This document shows positions 6,276 through 13,099 of a stretch of DNA of 21,896 nucleotides, one piece after another. The notes under the pieces were generated by a model. That model made no database searches, had not been told where the DNA came from, and saw only the letters and a list, made by a program, of their open reading frames with translations. Within the stretch, counting starts at the first letter, position 1, and every line of letters begins with the position of its first letter. A program made the translations under genes and the position numbers. Origin of the DNA: a virus. The stretch spans positions 1-21,896 of IMG/VR virus record IMGVR_UViG_3300031227_000494. One strand, given 5' to 3'.

Positions 6276-6492
6276 CGTGGTCGAATAAATCTCTTGGTAG
6301 GACATGATATCTAACCAAAACCCCTTCAACAACGGCTCCTGGTGGGGCGGCATCTTTAGCTTCTTGGTAAGAAGGGAATGCCATAATATCAGTTTCTTTT
6401 CTTGTCCAACCACCCACCCTCCAATTGTCAGGGTAGTATCCATACTTCCTTTTAAACGTGTAGTACAAAGGGTTTTGTGGCAATGGTGACAT
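6268..6492 (-). CDS. Small Pro/aromatic-rich protein of unknown function
   Basis: The ATG at 6492 follows TTTAGGAGG, giving 74 residues that begin MSPLPQNPLYYTFKRKYGYY. The longer frame to 6555 is rejected because its first 21 codons translate the repeat. The sequence is basic and aromatic at the N-terminus, then YQEAKDAAPPGAVVEGVLVR and an acidic end (DLFDHEK). No family was recognised. Complete repeat copies flank it on both sides, so it looks like a single-gene cassette. Confidence 0.7.
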   Translation of the reverse strand: MSPLPQNPLYYTFKRKYGYYPDNWRVGGWTRKETDIMAFPSYQEAKDAAPPGAVVEGVLVRYHVLPRDLFDHEK

Positions 6493-6503
6493 TTTACCTC
6501 CTA

Positions 6504-6566
6504 AAGAAAAATAATGTCCTAAGTTCACCGACGAGCGTAGCGATGCTCGTTGCAACGGTTATTATA
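6504..6566 (-). repeat. Complete intergenic hairpin repeat
   Basis: The minus strand reads TATAATAACCGTTGCAACG, starting at the stop codon of the 6562 gene. Then comes a hairpin with arms ACGAGC/GCTCGT and loop ATCGCTAC, then CGGTGAACTTAGGACATTA, a T-rich stretch and AGGAGG. It is a good type copy. Confidence 0.85.
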
Positions 6567-6747
6567 CCTGCTTAAACCAACCATGTTTAATAGACGAATC
6601 ATTTATTTCTTCATCAAACTCAATTTCATCAAAATTGTCATTCTGTTCTAAACTAACAACAAGCTTACTCGTACTGGCTGCGCTCCTCAAGATGGTTGCC
6701 TTGTGTTTTACGAGTAACGTTTCTAACTCCTTTAGAAATTCATTCAT
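6562..6747 (-). CDS. Small acidic protein of unknown function
   Basis: The 61-residue protein begins MNEFLKELETLLVKHKATIL. It has an amphipathic N-terminal helix and a strongly acidic middle (DNFDEIEFDEEINDSS). AAGGAAG lies before the ATG. Its stop codon forms the first bases of a complete hairpin repeat. Acidic short phage proteins can mimic DNA, but nothing here proves that. Confidence 0.65.
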   Translation of the reverse strand: MNEFLKELETLLVKHKATILRSAASTSKLVVSLEQNDNFDEIEFDEEINDSSIKHGWFKQV

Positions 6748-6839
6748 TTTTCACTTCCTTTTCGTTAAGGTATGATAAGTAGTTATGTAGATCTGTGTAA
6801 CTTGTAAATTGTAATGTTATCCAGACCAGCATGTTATAT
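6748..6839. other. Short gap without recognised features
   Basis: These 92 bases between two small leftward genes contain no convincing promoter, hairpin or reading frame, apart from the AAGGAAG ribosome binding site at the left edge. Confidence 0.5.
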
Positions 6840-6986
6840 TTAATCAATTCTTTTTTTGCCAAAATAAACAGCCAAAGCCATTAAAGATACACCGATCATA
6901 TTAATATGATTAGCGTTTTCATTCATTGCCATTATTAATCCTGACATTCCGGTTAAAACATATAACAAATTAATTACTTTTTCCAT
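6840..6986 (-). CDS. Small membrane protein, two hydrophobic segments
   Basis: The 48-residue frame begins MEKVINLLYVLTGMSGLIMA. A second hydrophobic stretch (MIGVSLMALAVYFG) follows, and the protein ends in a basic tail (KKRID). AAAGGAAA lies before the ATG. It falls between the Rha gene (17 bases away) and the acidic small protein. The helical-hairpin layout resembles the 46-residue membrane protein at 5795, though the sequences are not closely alike. The function is unknown. Confidence 0.65.
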   Translation of the reverse strand: MEKVINLLYVLTGMSGLIMAMNENANHINMIGVSLMALAVYFGKKRID

Positions 6987-7003
6987 TTTGGCATTTCCTT
7001 TTA

Positions 7004-7690
7004 TTATTTAAGTCTTAGAACTGAGCCGAAAGAAAGTATATCTTCTTTCACAGAATTATAAATATCTTTATAATGTCTACCAATAGTCATATATTTTTTT
7101 AAACTTTTTTTAGCTAATCTTTCAGCAAGCAACAGTTCAGATATTTCATAAAGATTCATTGTGTCACGCAGTTTCGGCTTACTCTGTGCCATTAATCCAA
7201 GAGCTTTATATGTGGCATTTGTTATATGCTTGTAATAAAACTTAGCAGATTTGCTTCCTTGGTTTGTGGCATAATCAACAAATTCTTTTATAACATCTGT
7301 TTCCTCAAGTCTTGCAAGCTTGCCCTGTTCTCTTTGGATCAACCATTTAGGGTCCGTTGCATTTTTGTCAGCAATCAAAATATGCTGTTCCATTGCATTA
7401 AATGCTGCAATAAATTTACCTTGCCACTGGCGAGCCTTTTTTGTATCGAATCTCATACCAAGAAGAATAAAACAATCACGATTTAATAAATACGCTTTAT
7501 ACTTTTTACCTCTATATTCTCTATCCTCAATTTCAAATTTAGGGTGAAAGCCTGTCACTCTAAAATCATCTAATTTCGGGATTAATGTTTTCATTGCTTG
7601 AGAGACTTTGGCGTGTTGCATCCCAAATTTTCTTGCGATTACTCCTGTGTCACAATAAATCTCATTTCTTTTAAATTCTACTAATTCCAT
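7004..7690 (-). CDS. Rha-family phage regulatory protein
   Basis: This 228-residue protein has an N-terminal Rha domain. Residues about 10-35 resemble its DNA-binding start (YCDTGVIARKFGMQHAKVSQ), followed by the hallmark YLLNRDCFILLGMRFDTKKA and KFIAAFNAMEQ (about 67-102). The C-terminal half is charged and helical (KLARLEETDVIKEFVDYATN) and may bind a partner or DNA. Rha proteins are known as phage regulators whose exact role is unsettled. In phage P22-related systems they affect growth in hosts lacking IHF. It has its own consensus promoter at 7730-7758. Confidence 0.9.
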   Translation of the reverse strand: MELVEFKRNEIYCDTGVIARKFGMQHAKVSQAMKTLIPKLDDFRVTGFHPKFEIEDREYRGKKYKAYLLNRDCFILLGMRFDTKKARQWQGKFIAAFNAMEQHILIADKNATDPKWLIQREQGKLARLEETDVIKEFVDYATNQGSKSAKFYYKHITNATYKALGLMAQSKPKLRDTMNLYEISELLLAERLAKKSLKKYMTIGRHYKDIYNSVKEDILSFGSVLRLK

Positions 7691-7729
7691 TTTGCACCTT
7701 ACTATTTATGGTTAATATTTACAGTACAT

Positions 7730-7758
7730 AATATAACTCTTAAATAGTATGATGTCAA
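7730..7758 (-). promoter_or_regulatory. Sigma70 promoter for the Rha gene
   Basis: On the minus strand, -35 TTGACA (7758-7753), a 17-base spacer and -10 TATATT (7735-7730) lie about 40 bases before the Rha start codon. It suggests that the Rha and accessory genes form a separate leftward unit from the replication operon. Confidence 0.75.
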
Positions 7759-7771
7759 CACATTATTTCAA

Positions 7772-8158
7772 TTAAGTTTCGATAAAATTCATATCAGGAT
7801 TCTGTTTCAATAAAAGTTTTTTCTTTATCAAATAAACATCAGTCTTGGTCGCATTTCCACCTTTCACATCTTCAATAATCAATCTACCTTCTTGAGTATA
7901 TCTAAAATCAGCATAATAATTAATCGGGTAGTAAGTCTTACCCATATGTTTAAAACCGTCCTGTAGCTTAAATTTTGGCTGTAATTCAAGGTTTTTGATA
8001 AACCCACAATGCTCCTGTAATTTTAATTCTTTATATCGCTTACTTTCCTTGATCGAATCGAATTTTAGTCCATCTACAACAGTCTTTTTGTTGTTGTATT
8101 TCTGCTTTTTTTGTTTCGGATATAAATTTTTATATGCTTTTGGTAAATAAACCATCAT
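7772..8158 (-). CDS. DUF1064 family protein (nuclease-like)
   Basis: The 128-residue protein matches DUF1064. KYNNKKTVVDGLKFDSIKES is at about 20-39, then a KRYKELKLQEHCGFIKNLEL helix, QPKFKLQDGF, the strand YADFRY and IIEDVKGG. The pattern E...D-x(n)-ExK, here FDSIKES and ADFRY...IEDVKG, resembles the PD-(D/E)XK nuclease fold. Members occur in phage replication and recombination regions, and a role in resolving or trimming DNA is an inference. Its start overlaps the HNH gene stop (ATGA-type overlap). Confidence 0.88.
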   Translation of the reverse strand: MMVYLPKAYKNLYPKQKKQKYNNKKTVVDGLKFDSIKESKRYKELKLQEHCGFIKNLELQPKFKLQDGFKHMGKTYYPINYYADFRYTQEGRLIIEDVKGGNATKTDVYLIKKKLLLKQNPDMNFIET

Positions 8159-8391
8159 ATTCCTTTAATCTTTAAGTTACCTGAATGAATTTTAAAATGA
8201 CATTTTGTGCAAACTAAAGCTAAATTATCAAGATTATCGTTGCCAGAACTACCGAATGTTTTTATGTGATGGGCTGCCGATTCGTTTCTTTGTAACCATT
8301 TTCCACAACATTGACATAAATGGCTTTCTCTTTCACAAAGAGCGTCTACTCTGTCTTTCCATGCTTTGCTATTTCTTTTGAGTTTTTTCAT
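8155..8391 (-). CDS. HNH endonuclease-like protein
   Basis: The 78-residue protein has a complete compact HNH motif. Zinc ligands are C26/C29 (LCQCCG) and C61/C64 (CTKC). The catalytic AHH is at residues 40-42, with a central Asn in NDNLDNLALV and a final His in CHFKIH. In phages such proteins act in packaging next to terminase, or as homing or recombination nucleases. Here it sits in the replication operon, coupled to DUF1064 and to the upstream gene by 4-base overlaps, which favours replication or recombination. Confidence 0.9.
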   Translation of the reverse strand: MKKLKRNSKAWKDRVDALCERESHLCQCCGKWLQRNESAAHHIKTFGSSGNDNLDNLALVCTKCHFKIHSGNLKIKGI

Positions 8392-8738
8392 CTTATGTCC
8401 ATTTCGCTTTTAGCAACTGATAACAACGATCTGTAAGCGTCTAAATTAGCGTGGAGCCTTTTCACATTTTCCCTGCAAGCATGGAATATACCCTCCGCTT
8501 TTCGCATTTCGAACCTTTCGTCAGCTACTTTGCCTTTTACAATCGCAGGAATTAATGTAACAGACTGGCCCTGATCCTTTAAGTCAAGTATGCATATACT
8601 TTTAGCGACCAAATAATCCCTTTCTGTGCTTGCCATTTTTTCAGATAGCTCTTGGTATTTAGATAATGCAGTTTCAAGCTCTTTACATTTTTTAATATAT
8701 GCCAGCTTTAGTGTTTTTATCTCTTGGTAATCTTGCAT
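8388..8738 (-). CDS. Coiled-coil phage protein of unknown function
   Basis: The 116-residue protein begins MQDYQEIKTLKLAYIKKCKE and is a long helix followed by LIPAIVKGKVADERFEMRKA and a second helix ending SLLSVAKSEMDIR. This helix-short insert-helix plan, with a K/R-rich turn after 'VKGKVADERF', is common in small phage proteins next to replication genes. I cannot name a function. Its stop overlaps the HNH start (ATGA). Confidence 0.75.
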   Translation of the reverse strand: MQDYQEIKTLKLAYIKKCKELETALSKYQELSEKMASTERDYLVAKSICILDLKDQGQSVTLIPAIVKGKVADERFEMRKAEGIFHACRENVKRLHANLDAYRSLLSVAKSEMDIR

Positions 8739-8790
8739 ATTTACTCCCTATACTCACCACATTTCATTAATGAATCACCGTCTAACCGTC

Positions 8791-8955
8791 TTAGTTTTGT
8801 TTCCTCCCATACCACTGCCCAATTTCTGCAACCCTTTGAATAAATTGTTCTAAATTTTCAGTCCTGGTATCGTCTGAATCACACCAATATTCTGATAATT
8901 GGTCTATAAGTTCATTTGGTAATACATTTTTAGGTTTGAAATTTAATACATCCAT
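8791..8955 (-). CDS. Small acidic protein of unknown function
   Basis: The 54-residue frame begins MDVLNFKPKNVLPNELIDQL and contains SEYWCDSDDTRTENLEQFIQ. ACTGGAGG lies before the ATG and supports the call. Its 5' flank carries a half copy of the repeat family. A second frame overlapping its end (ending LMKCGEYRE) also looks protein-like but has no start signal. Confidence 0.65.
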   Translation of the reverse strand: MDVLNFKPKNVLPNELIDQLSEYWCDSDDTRTENLEQFIQRVAEIGQWYGRKQN

Positions 8956-8965
8956 TATTCCTCCA

Positions 8966-8987
8966 GTAGCATTGTTTTATTATTTTT
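8966..8987 (-). repeat. Left half of the intergenic repeat
   Basis: The minus strand reads AATAATAAAACAATGCTAC, close to the left arm of the 9517-9559 copy. It is joined straight to the GGAGG of the next gene, so the hairpin and right arm are missing. The stop codon of the 8980 gene is within it. Confidence 0.6.
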
Positions 8988-9195
8988 CTGGTTTGAAGTA
9001 ATAATCAAGGTGACTTTCCAAAACATCGAAGTCACTAAGCTCCAAATCAGCACACTGGTGACAAAGAGTTGGGGTGTCATAATCTTGGCTTTCCCATAAT
9101 TTGTCTGATGCATCAATAAACTGTTCTGGTGTGTCTATCTCAACGTCACCAATGTAAAAGCTTGCATTAGTGGTAATGTATACTGGTACTTTCAT
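8980..9195 (-). CDS. Small acidic protein with CxxC, unknown function
   Basis: I start this at ATG 9195, which follows AAAAAAGGAG, giving 71 residues from MKVPVYITTNASFYIGDVEI. The longer start at 9231 would translate the repeat right arm and is rejected. The protein is acidic, with one CHQC pair (about residues 45-48) and a C-terminal VLESHLDYYFKPEK. One CxxC alone is too little for a zinc-finger claim. The family was not recognised. Confidence 0.65.
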   Translation of the reverse strand: MKVPVYITTNASFYIGDVEIDTPEQFIDASDKLWESQDYDTPTLCHQCADLELSDFDVLESHLDYYFKPEK

Positions 9196-9204
9196 CGTCA
9201 CTCC

Positions 9205-9230
9205 TTTTTTAAAAATAATGTCGTAAATCA
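9205..9230 (-). repeat. Right half of the intergenic repeat
   Basis: Starting at the TGA of the 9228 gene, the minus strand reads TGATTTACGACATTATTTTT and then AAAAAAGGAG. It matches the right arm (GACATTATTTTT) of the 6504-6566 copy. Confidence 0.6.
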
Positions 9231-9506
9231 CTGGCTAAGAGCCCGTCCGCAATCGCAACAATATTTATGACTCGGGTGATTTATTTTGGTGTAATTACAA
9301 TAATAACTGCAAGGCTCTTTGTCCACGTGCATTGCAGTATTGGACGGCTGGTCATCAAGGGGGCAAAACTTTGGGAACCTTAACAGAGTGTCCGGTAATA
9401 TTTCCTGAGAAAAACCGCACCATTGCTTTCCAATATTTCCACCTGTCCTGATAATGTTACGTTCAGGACACGTTAAACAACTTGCTACATAGATAATTTT
9501 ATTCAT
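9228..9506 (-). CDS. Cys-rich zinc-binding protein
   Basis: Starting at ATG 9506 after GGAGCGG, this gives 92 residues beginning MNKIIYVASCLTCPERNII. Cysteines appear in CLTCPE, WCGF, FCPLDD, PCSYYCNY and YCCDCG. The final CSYYC...CCDCG looks like a zinc ribbon. It may be a small nucleic-acid- or protein-binding accessory protein. It carries a full hairpin repeat upstream and a repeat right arm at its stop, so it looks like another cassette-type gene. Confidence 0.7.
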   Translation of the reverse strand: MNKIIYVASCLTCPERNIIRTGGNIGKQWCGFSQEILPDTLLRFPKFCPLDDQPSNTAMHVDKEPCSYYCNYTKINHPSHKYCCDCGRALSQ

Positions 9507-9516
9507 AGTCCGCTCC

Positions 9517-9559
9517 AATATTAAGTTCTACGGCTCGCCCGTAGCAACGGTTTTATTAT
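9517..9559 (-). repeat. Complete intergenic hairpin repeat (variant B)
   Basis: The minus strand reads TAATAAAACCGTTGCTACGG, then a GCGAG loop, CCGTAG and AACTTAATATT. The stem CTACGG/CCGTAG can extend by GTT/AAC past a bulged G. The first 20 bases recur exactly on the plus strand at 16354-16373. Confidence 0.85.
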
Positions 9560-9595
9560 ATTAATTGTTTTAGGTTTTCTGCTAGTATTATTTTT

Positions 9596-9706
9596 TTAAA
9601 ATCTCAACAAACTAACAAGCTTTTTTAGTTGCTCAATGATTATTTTATATCTATCAATCTCAATTTTTAGTTTTGTTATTTCTTCGTGCATTTCTTTTTT
9701 TGTCAT
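9596..9706 (-). CDS. Micro-protein, single coiled-coil helix
   Basis: The 36-residue frame begins MTKKEMHEEITKLKIEIDRY and continues as a heptad-patterned helix (IIIEQLKKLVSLLRF). GGAG lies before the ATG, and the ATG follows the helicase stop by one base. It may oligomerise or bind the helicase, but that is only inferred from position and shape. Confidence 0.55.
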   Translation of the reverse strand: MTKKEMHEEITKLKIEIDRYKIIIEQLKKLVSLLRF

Positions 9707-9707
9707 T

Positions 9708-11027
9708 TTAAACATCTCCATATTTAATTATATTATTAAAGTTAAAACAGCCTTTTTTAATATCAAATTTCGTTGTGAAATCACTTCCAGGTATTCCATT
9801 CCGGCACTTTGCCATTATGATTTCTGTAAAAGACTTATCGTGTTTTTCACCTGCGTTATTTTTTAATCCGTAAACCCCTGGTCTATAGATGAATAAGATC
9901 ACATCCCCGTCCTCTTCTATCGCCCCAGTCTGCTTGAGATATATCATTTGTGGACGTTTTGTTGCTGTTTCTTCAACCTTTCTACCCAACTGACACAACA
10001 CAACTAATGGTATTCTTAATTCCTTCTTTAACTCTGCTAATCTGTTACTATTCTTTGTATAACCTTGAAATTCAGATAGGCTTTTAGCGTATGATATTTT
10101 AGATAACTGATCTATAAAAATAATCTTACACCCATCTTTTTTCATTCTTCTACATCTTCTTACCACATCTTCAATACTCGATTTTGAATCATTCATTTGT
10201 ATTGGCAATGTTGATAAAGTATCTGCTGCCATATCTATTTTTGAAAAATCTTCCCTTGTTAATTTGCCAGGGTTATAAAAAGTTAAAGAGTTAATCCCTG
10301 TCTCTGCCGACATCATCCTGTCCGTTAATTCTTCCTTGTCCATTTCAATTGACAACACACCAACTTTTATATTTTGCAATCCTATATGTTTAACCATTGC
10401 AAGCATTAGTGCGGTTTTCCCCTGCCCAGGTCTTGCAGAAATATAAATTAATCTTGATCCTGATACAAACATTCTGTTTTCTATACCAACCAAGCCAAGA
10501 TTTATCCCAATTTTGTTTTTTGATTTCTGGCTTTTATCTATCCGGTTAACAGTATCCATCATTAACTTTTCAGAATCATAAAATTTATCTCTTGCTCCTG
10601 TTGGCTCAACTGACATTATTTGCTCTTGTGCATATTCAATAATTTTATCCGGTGCGTCTGATTGTTTACATTTATCAAGAATATTCATACAGGATATCAT
10701 CAAGTCTCTTGCTTTTGAATAGTCTCTAACTTTCTTGGAATATTCAAAAGGATTTAATGCTACCTCAGAATTATCAGCAATATTTGTAAGGTGTTTACCT
10801 ATTTTATCATCAAGATACCCCCTTGATTCTAATACAGCACCAAGCATGGGTAATTCAATCGGGTCTTTTCTGGCTTTTAATACCAGCATTGCACCAAATA
10901 TTTTCTGGTTCATTGAATTGTAAAAATCAATAGGGTCTAAATCTATTATTTTGTGTATATTGTCAGGCATTAAAATTATAGATGCCAGCAAATGGTCTTC
11001 TATGTCTGTATTGTGAGGTAAAATCAT
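9708..11027 (-). CDS. DnaB-like replicative DNA helicase
   Basis: This 439-residue ATPase should unwind DNA at the phage fork as a hexamer. The DnaB N-terminal helical domain covers about 1-100 (DIEDHLLASIILMPDNIHKI). The RecA-like core has Walker A ARPGQGKT at 198-205, the catalytic Glu in SIEM at 228, Walker B IIFIDQ at 302-307, and the DnaB H4-like IMAKCRNG at 404-411. The length is typical of phage DnaB proteins. It lies downstream of the initiator-like and methyltransferase genes in the leftward operon, with GGAGATTATG just before the ATG. Confidence 0.95.
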   Translation of the reverse strand: MILPHNTDIEDHLLASIILMPDNIHKIIDLDPIDFYNSMNQKIFGAMLVLKARKDPIELPMLGAVLESRGYLDDKIGKHLTNIADNSEVALNPFEYSKKVRDYSKARDLMISCMNILDKCKQSDAPDKIIEYAQEQIMSVEPTGARDKFYDSEKLMMDTVNRIDKSQKSKNKIGINLGLVGIENRMFVSGSRLIYISARPGQGKTALMLAMVKHIGLQNIKVGVLSIEMDKEELTDRMMSAETGINSLTFYNPGKLTREDFSKIDMAADTLSTLPIQMNDSKSSIEDVVRRCRRMKKDGCKIIFIDQLSKISYAKSLSEFQGYTKNSNRLAELKKELRIPLVVLCQLGRKVEETATKRPQMIYLKQTGAIEEDGDVILFIYRPGVYGLKNNAGEKHDKSFTEIIMAKCRNGIPGSDFTTKFDIKKGCFNFNNIIKYGDV

Positions 11028-11034
11028 AATCTCC

Positions 11035-11895
11035 TTAAAATGTCTTTTTAAATATTAAGACGTTTTGGTGTATTTTTACAAGCTTTTTACTTTTCATATT
11101 CCCCGATGCTCTCATACTTGCACTTGCTATCATATTTAGTAAAATAGCTTCGTTATAAAAAGACATACCACACTCTTTAAAAGCATTTATAGTATCTGGG
11201 ACAAAACCTATAAAATTACCCTTTTTATCTCTTACCTCCCCAACAACGAAACAAGCATACCCCCCAGATTTTAATAAAGAACATGATTTTCTTATAATCT
11301 TTGTATATGATTCTAAGAAAGAATGATAATCCATATTAGAGATATCCCCATCCAAATCACTATATACCTCAAGATTTGCGTATGGAGGGCAACTAAAGAC
11401 AAAATCAAATTTATTCAACCATTTATCTTTTAATATTTCGTTAGAATCACCAACATACCAAGATGGTTGGTTATTTATATCTAATATGTCGAGGGCTTGA
11501 TCTCTATTGCTATCAATTTGTTCTTGCCTTATATCTACACCAGTATATTTAAAACCAAGATAATTTGCTACTATACCACGCACAGAACCACCAGAAAAAG
11601 GGTCAAGTATACTCCCACCATCAGGACAAAACCAATGATATAATACTTCGCATAAAGCAGGATCAAATATTGAAACATATTTTGCAGAATTTTTATCTCT
11701 TTTTGTGGTGTCCATATTTATTACCACAGAATCTCTGCCTATTTCGCTTTTCATCCCAAGTCTTGCCCATTGCCTTTTTCTGCCTTGCCAAGATCTGCTT
11801 TTTGTATCCAATATAGAGAATGGTGGCTCTTTGAATTTGCTTCTCAATAAAGGATTTTCAATTATTTCATCTCCAAAAATATCTATATTATTCAT
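11035..11895 (-). CDS. DNA methyltransferase (motif I before motif IV type)
   Basis: The 286-residue enzyme transfers a methyl group from AdoMet to DNA. AdoMet-binding motif I is DPFSGGSVRG (98-107), with GVDIRQEQI (119-127) as the following acidic strand. The catalytic motif IV is SCPPY (168-172). The order I then IV differs from the second methyltransferase at 16404. SCPPY fits N4-cytosine or N6-adenine amino methylation, but the sequence does not decide the base or the target site. It is coupled to the initiator-like gene by a 4-base overlap. It could protect phage DNA from host restriction or mark origins. Confidence 0.9.
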   Translation of the reverse strand: MNNIDIFGDEIIENPLLRSKFKEPPFSILDTKSRSWQGRKRQWARLGMKSEIGRDSVVINMDTTKRDKNSAKYVSIFDPALCEVLYHWFCPDGGSILDPFSGGSVRGIVANYLGFKYTGVDIRQEQIDSNRDQALDILDINNQPSWYVGDSNEILKDKWLNKFDFVFSCPPYANLEVYSDLDGDISNMDYHSFLESYTKIIRKSCSLLKSGGYACFVVGEVRDKKGNFIGFVPDTINAFKECGMSFYNEAILLNMIASASMRASGNMKSKKLVKIHQNVLIFKKTF

Positions 11896-12614
11896 ATCCC
11901 ATATTCCTTATTCTCTTGATCTATTTCAGATTGAGATTTTATTTTAATTTCACAATTGCCGTTTATTGGTTCAAGTTCATCTTCCCATCTTCTTTGATTT
12001 AGCCAAGTTGTAAAATGTGGTATGTATTTTTCATTCTCCCATTGTTCAGATTTGCTTTGTATTTTAATTGAATCAAGAATTATTTGTAAAGATGGTATTG
12101 GTTCTTTTATCTTTTTGTATATTTGGAACCCTTTTGATTTTCCTATTTTTCTTGGATATGCTTTCCAGATTGTTTCAAAATCTTCTGTATATATTTCTTT
12201 TCTTTTGTTCTTATGTTCTTGTTTGTGGTTACTTGTTGGTTGTCTGTTGGTTACATGCTGGTTAGATTGCTGGTTGATTACTGATTCTTTGTTCTGGTAA
12301 GTGTCCCAATTTATTATAGTTATTATGCTAAATTTGTTGGTTGTTTTGATGGTTAGATTTTTACACTTTTTTAAAAAAGATAAACAAGTCCTGATTTTCT
12401 GTTCTGACAACCATGTTTCTTCAGCAGCTTTTTTACGCCCAAAGATAAACTGTCCAGGTTGTAATATTATTTCTTGGAATCCAACCACTTGCTTATAATC
12501 CTTTTTATGGTTTGCTTTCATTAAACAATATGTCCAGAATATCCACACATTGTGATTCTTAATTAATCCAGTATCTATGGATTTTCGCCATAGCTTAACC
12601 CACCCGTCAACCAT
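11892..12614 (-). CDS. Replication initiator / replisome organiser-like protein
   Basis: The 240-residue protein has a winged-helix-like N-terminal domain. WVKLWRKSIDTGLIKNHNVW is at 5-24 and PGQFIFGRKKAAEETWLSEQ near 53-72, as in phage O-like and DnaD-like replication proteins. A low-complexity Asn/Gln linker follows (INQQSNQHVTNRQPTSNHKQ). The C-terminal segment FETIWKAYPRKIGKSKGFQI with HFTTWLNQRRWEDE is typical of helicase-loading phage replication proteins. It should bind the origin and recruit the DnaB-like helicase. The linker may contain the origin in its coding DNA, as in lambda O, but no iterons were confirmed. Confidence 0.85.
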   Translation of the reverse strand: MVDGWVKLWRKSIDTGLIKNHNVWIFWTYCLMKANHKKDYKQVVGFQEIILQPGQFIFGRKKAAEETWLSEQKIRTCLSFLKKCKNLTIKTTNKFSIITIINWDTYQNKESVINQQSNQHVTNRQPTSNHKQEHKNKRKEIYTEDFETIWKAYPRKIGKSKGFQIYKKIKEPIPSLQIILDSIKIQSKSEQWENEKYIPHFTTWLNQRRWEDELEPINGNCEIKIKSQSEIDQENKEYGI

Positions 12615-12615
12615 T

Positions 12616-12819
12616 TTAAACCTCTTTGGATGGTTCTCTTATTGCTGTCTTTGGAATACCTATTTCAGCCAGCTTCCGAACATAAAAAGGGCTTATAACA
12701 GAGTTTCCAGTTATCCAATTAGAAACAGTGATCTCACTTGTACCTATTTTTTTTGCGACATCTTTCTGAGTCATACCTATAAGCCTAATTTCTTTAGCCA
12801 ACAACTTTTCTTTTTTCAA
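12616..12819 (-). CDS. Cro-like XRE-family HTH regulator
   Basis: The 67-residue protein is a single XRE helix-turn-helix. IGMTQKDVAKKIGTSEITVS at 14-33 is the HTH, followed by NWITGNSVISPFYVRKLAEI. It starts with TTG, preceded by a strong AGGAG at 7-base spacing. It is the first gene of the leftward replication operon, next to divergent promoters, so it probably binds operators there and switches early transcription. No partner CI-type repressor is seen in the window. Confidence 0.9.
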   Translation of the reverse strand: MKKEKLLAKEIRLIGMTQKDVAKKIGTSEITVSNWITGNSVISPFYVRKLAEIGIPKTAIREPSKEV

Positions 12820-12862
12820 TTTAAATCTCCTTTTATTATAATGATCCTTCCACTTGAATCAT

Positions 12863-12891
12863 ATAGTACCTTAATATTGCATGAATGTCAA
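12863..12891 (-). promoter_or_regulatory. Leftward early promoter (replication operon)
   Basis: On the minus strand, -35 TTGACA (12891-12886), a 17-base spacer and -10 TACTAT (12868-12863) lie about 45 bases before the HTH start. It forms a back-to-back pair with the rightward promoter 18 bases away. Confidence 0.75.
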
Positions 12892-12908
12892 ACTATTTTT
12901 ATTTGTAC

Positions 12909-12936
12909 TTGACTTTAACTTTCATTGTGATATTAT
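12909..12936 (+). promoter_or_regulatory. Rightward early promoter (recombination operon)
   Basis: -35 TTGACT (12909-12914), a 16-base spacer and -10 TATTAT (12931-12936) point right. Transcription would start near 12943, giving a leader of about 155 bases before the first gene with a good start. Operators for the HTH protein are expected between this and the leftward promoter, but I could not define a convincing repeated motif. Confidence 0.65.
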
Positions 12937-12972
12937 TTAGACACTCAAGCAAGAAACAAGGTCACTGATTGA

Positions 12973-13098
12973 GTTCAAACCGGCAACAAGCTTGATGATG
13001 ATTTCATATTACCTGATCTGTCAGACCACGAATGTTTGTGCGAGGAAGATGTGTTGGATGAAATCAAAGCATTTTATAAGAGTTTGGAGGATAATTAA
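12973..13098 (+). other. Open frame without a normal start codon
   Basis: The frame encodes LDDDFILPDLSDHECLCEED, then VLDEIKAFYKSLEDN, and ends at TAA 13096-13098, two bases before the next ATG. The sequence is acidic and protein-like, far more so than the overlapping frame with an ATG at 12992. It has no ATG or GTG near its beginning. A TTG at 12969 with AAGG upstream opens an 8-codon frame ending TGA that could feed it only by a +1 shift. It may be a gene with a frameshift, an error in assembly, or recoding. Confidence 0.4.
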
Positions 13099-13099
13099 A

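Noticed and set aside
6237-6443. 68-residue frame over the 6268 gene
   Set aside because: It lacks a ribosome binding site and overlaps a better supported frame. Its end is made of the repeat sequence.
6504-6566. Integron attC sites between small gene cassettes
   Set aside because: The cassette-like layout is suggestive, but I cannot place paired RYYYAAC and GTTRRRY core sites in the right order, and no integrase is visible. The element also includes stop codon and ribosome binding site contexts unlike attC.
8739-8900. Second frame ending LMKCGEYRE overlapping the 54-residue gene
   Set aside because: It looks partly protein-like but has no start codon with a ribosome binding site. It may be a frame created by chance.
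5225-9560. CRISPR array
   Set aside because: Repeats are irregularly spaced, hundreds of bases apart, partly degenerate and separated by genes. There is no regular spacer pattern and no cas gene.
12969-13000. RF2-type programmed +1 frameshift at GCT TGA
   Set aside because: The RF2 site needs a slippery CTT before TGA with an upstream Shine-Dalgarno-like element. GCT does not re-pair after a +1 slip, so this is not claimed.
12992-13099. N-terminal extension (MMMISYYLICQ...) of the 13100 gene
   Set aside because: The region reads as a more plausible acidic protein in another frame, and a strong GGAGG site marks the ATG at 13100.
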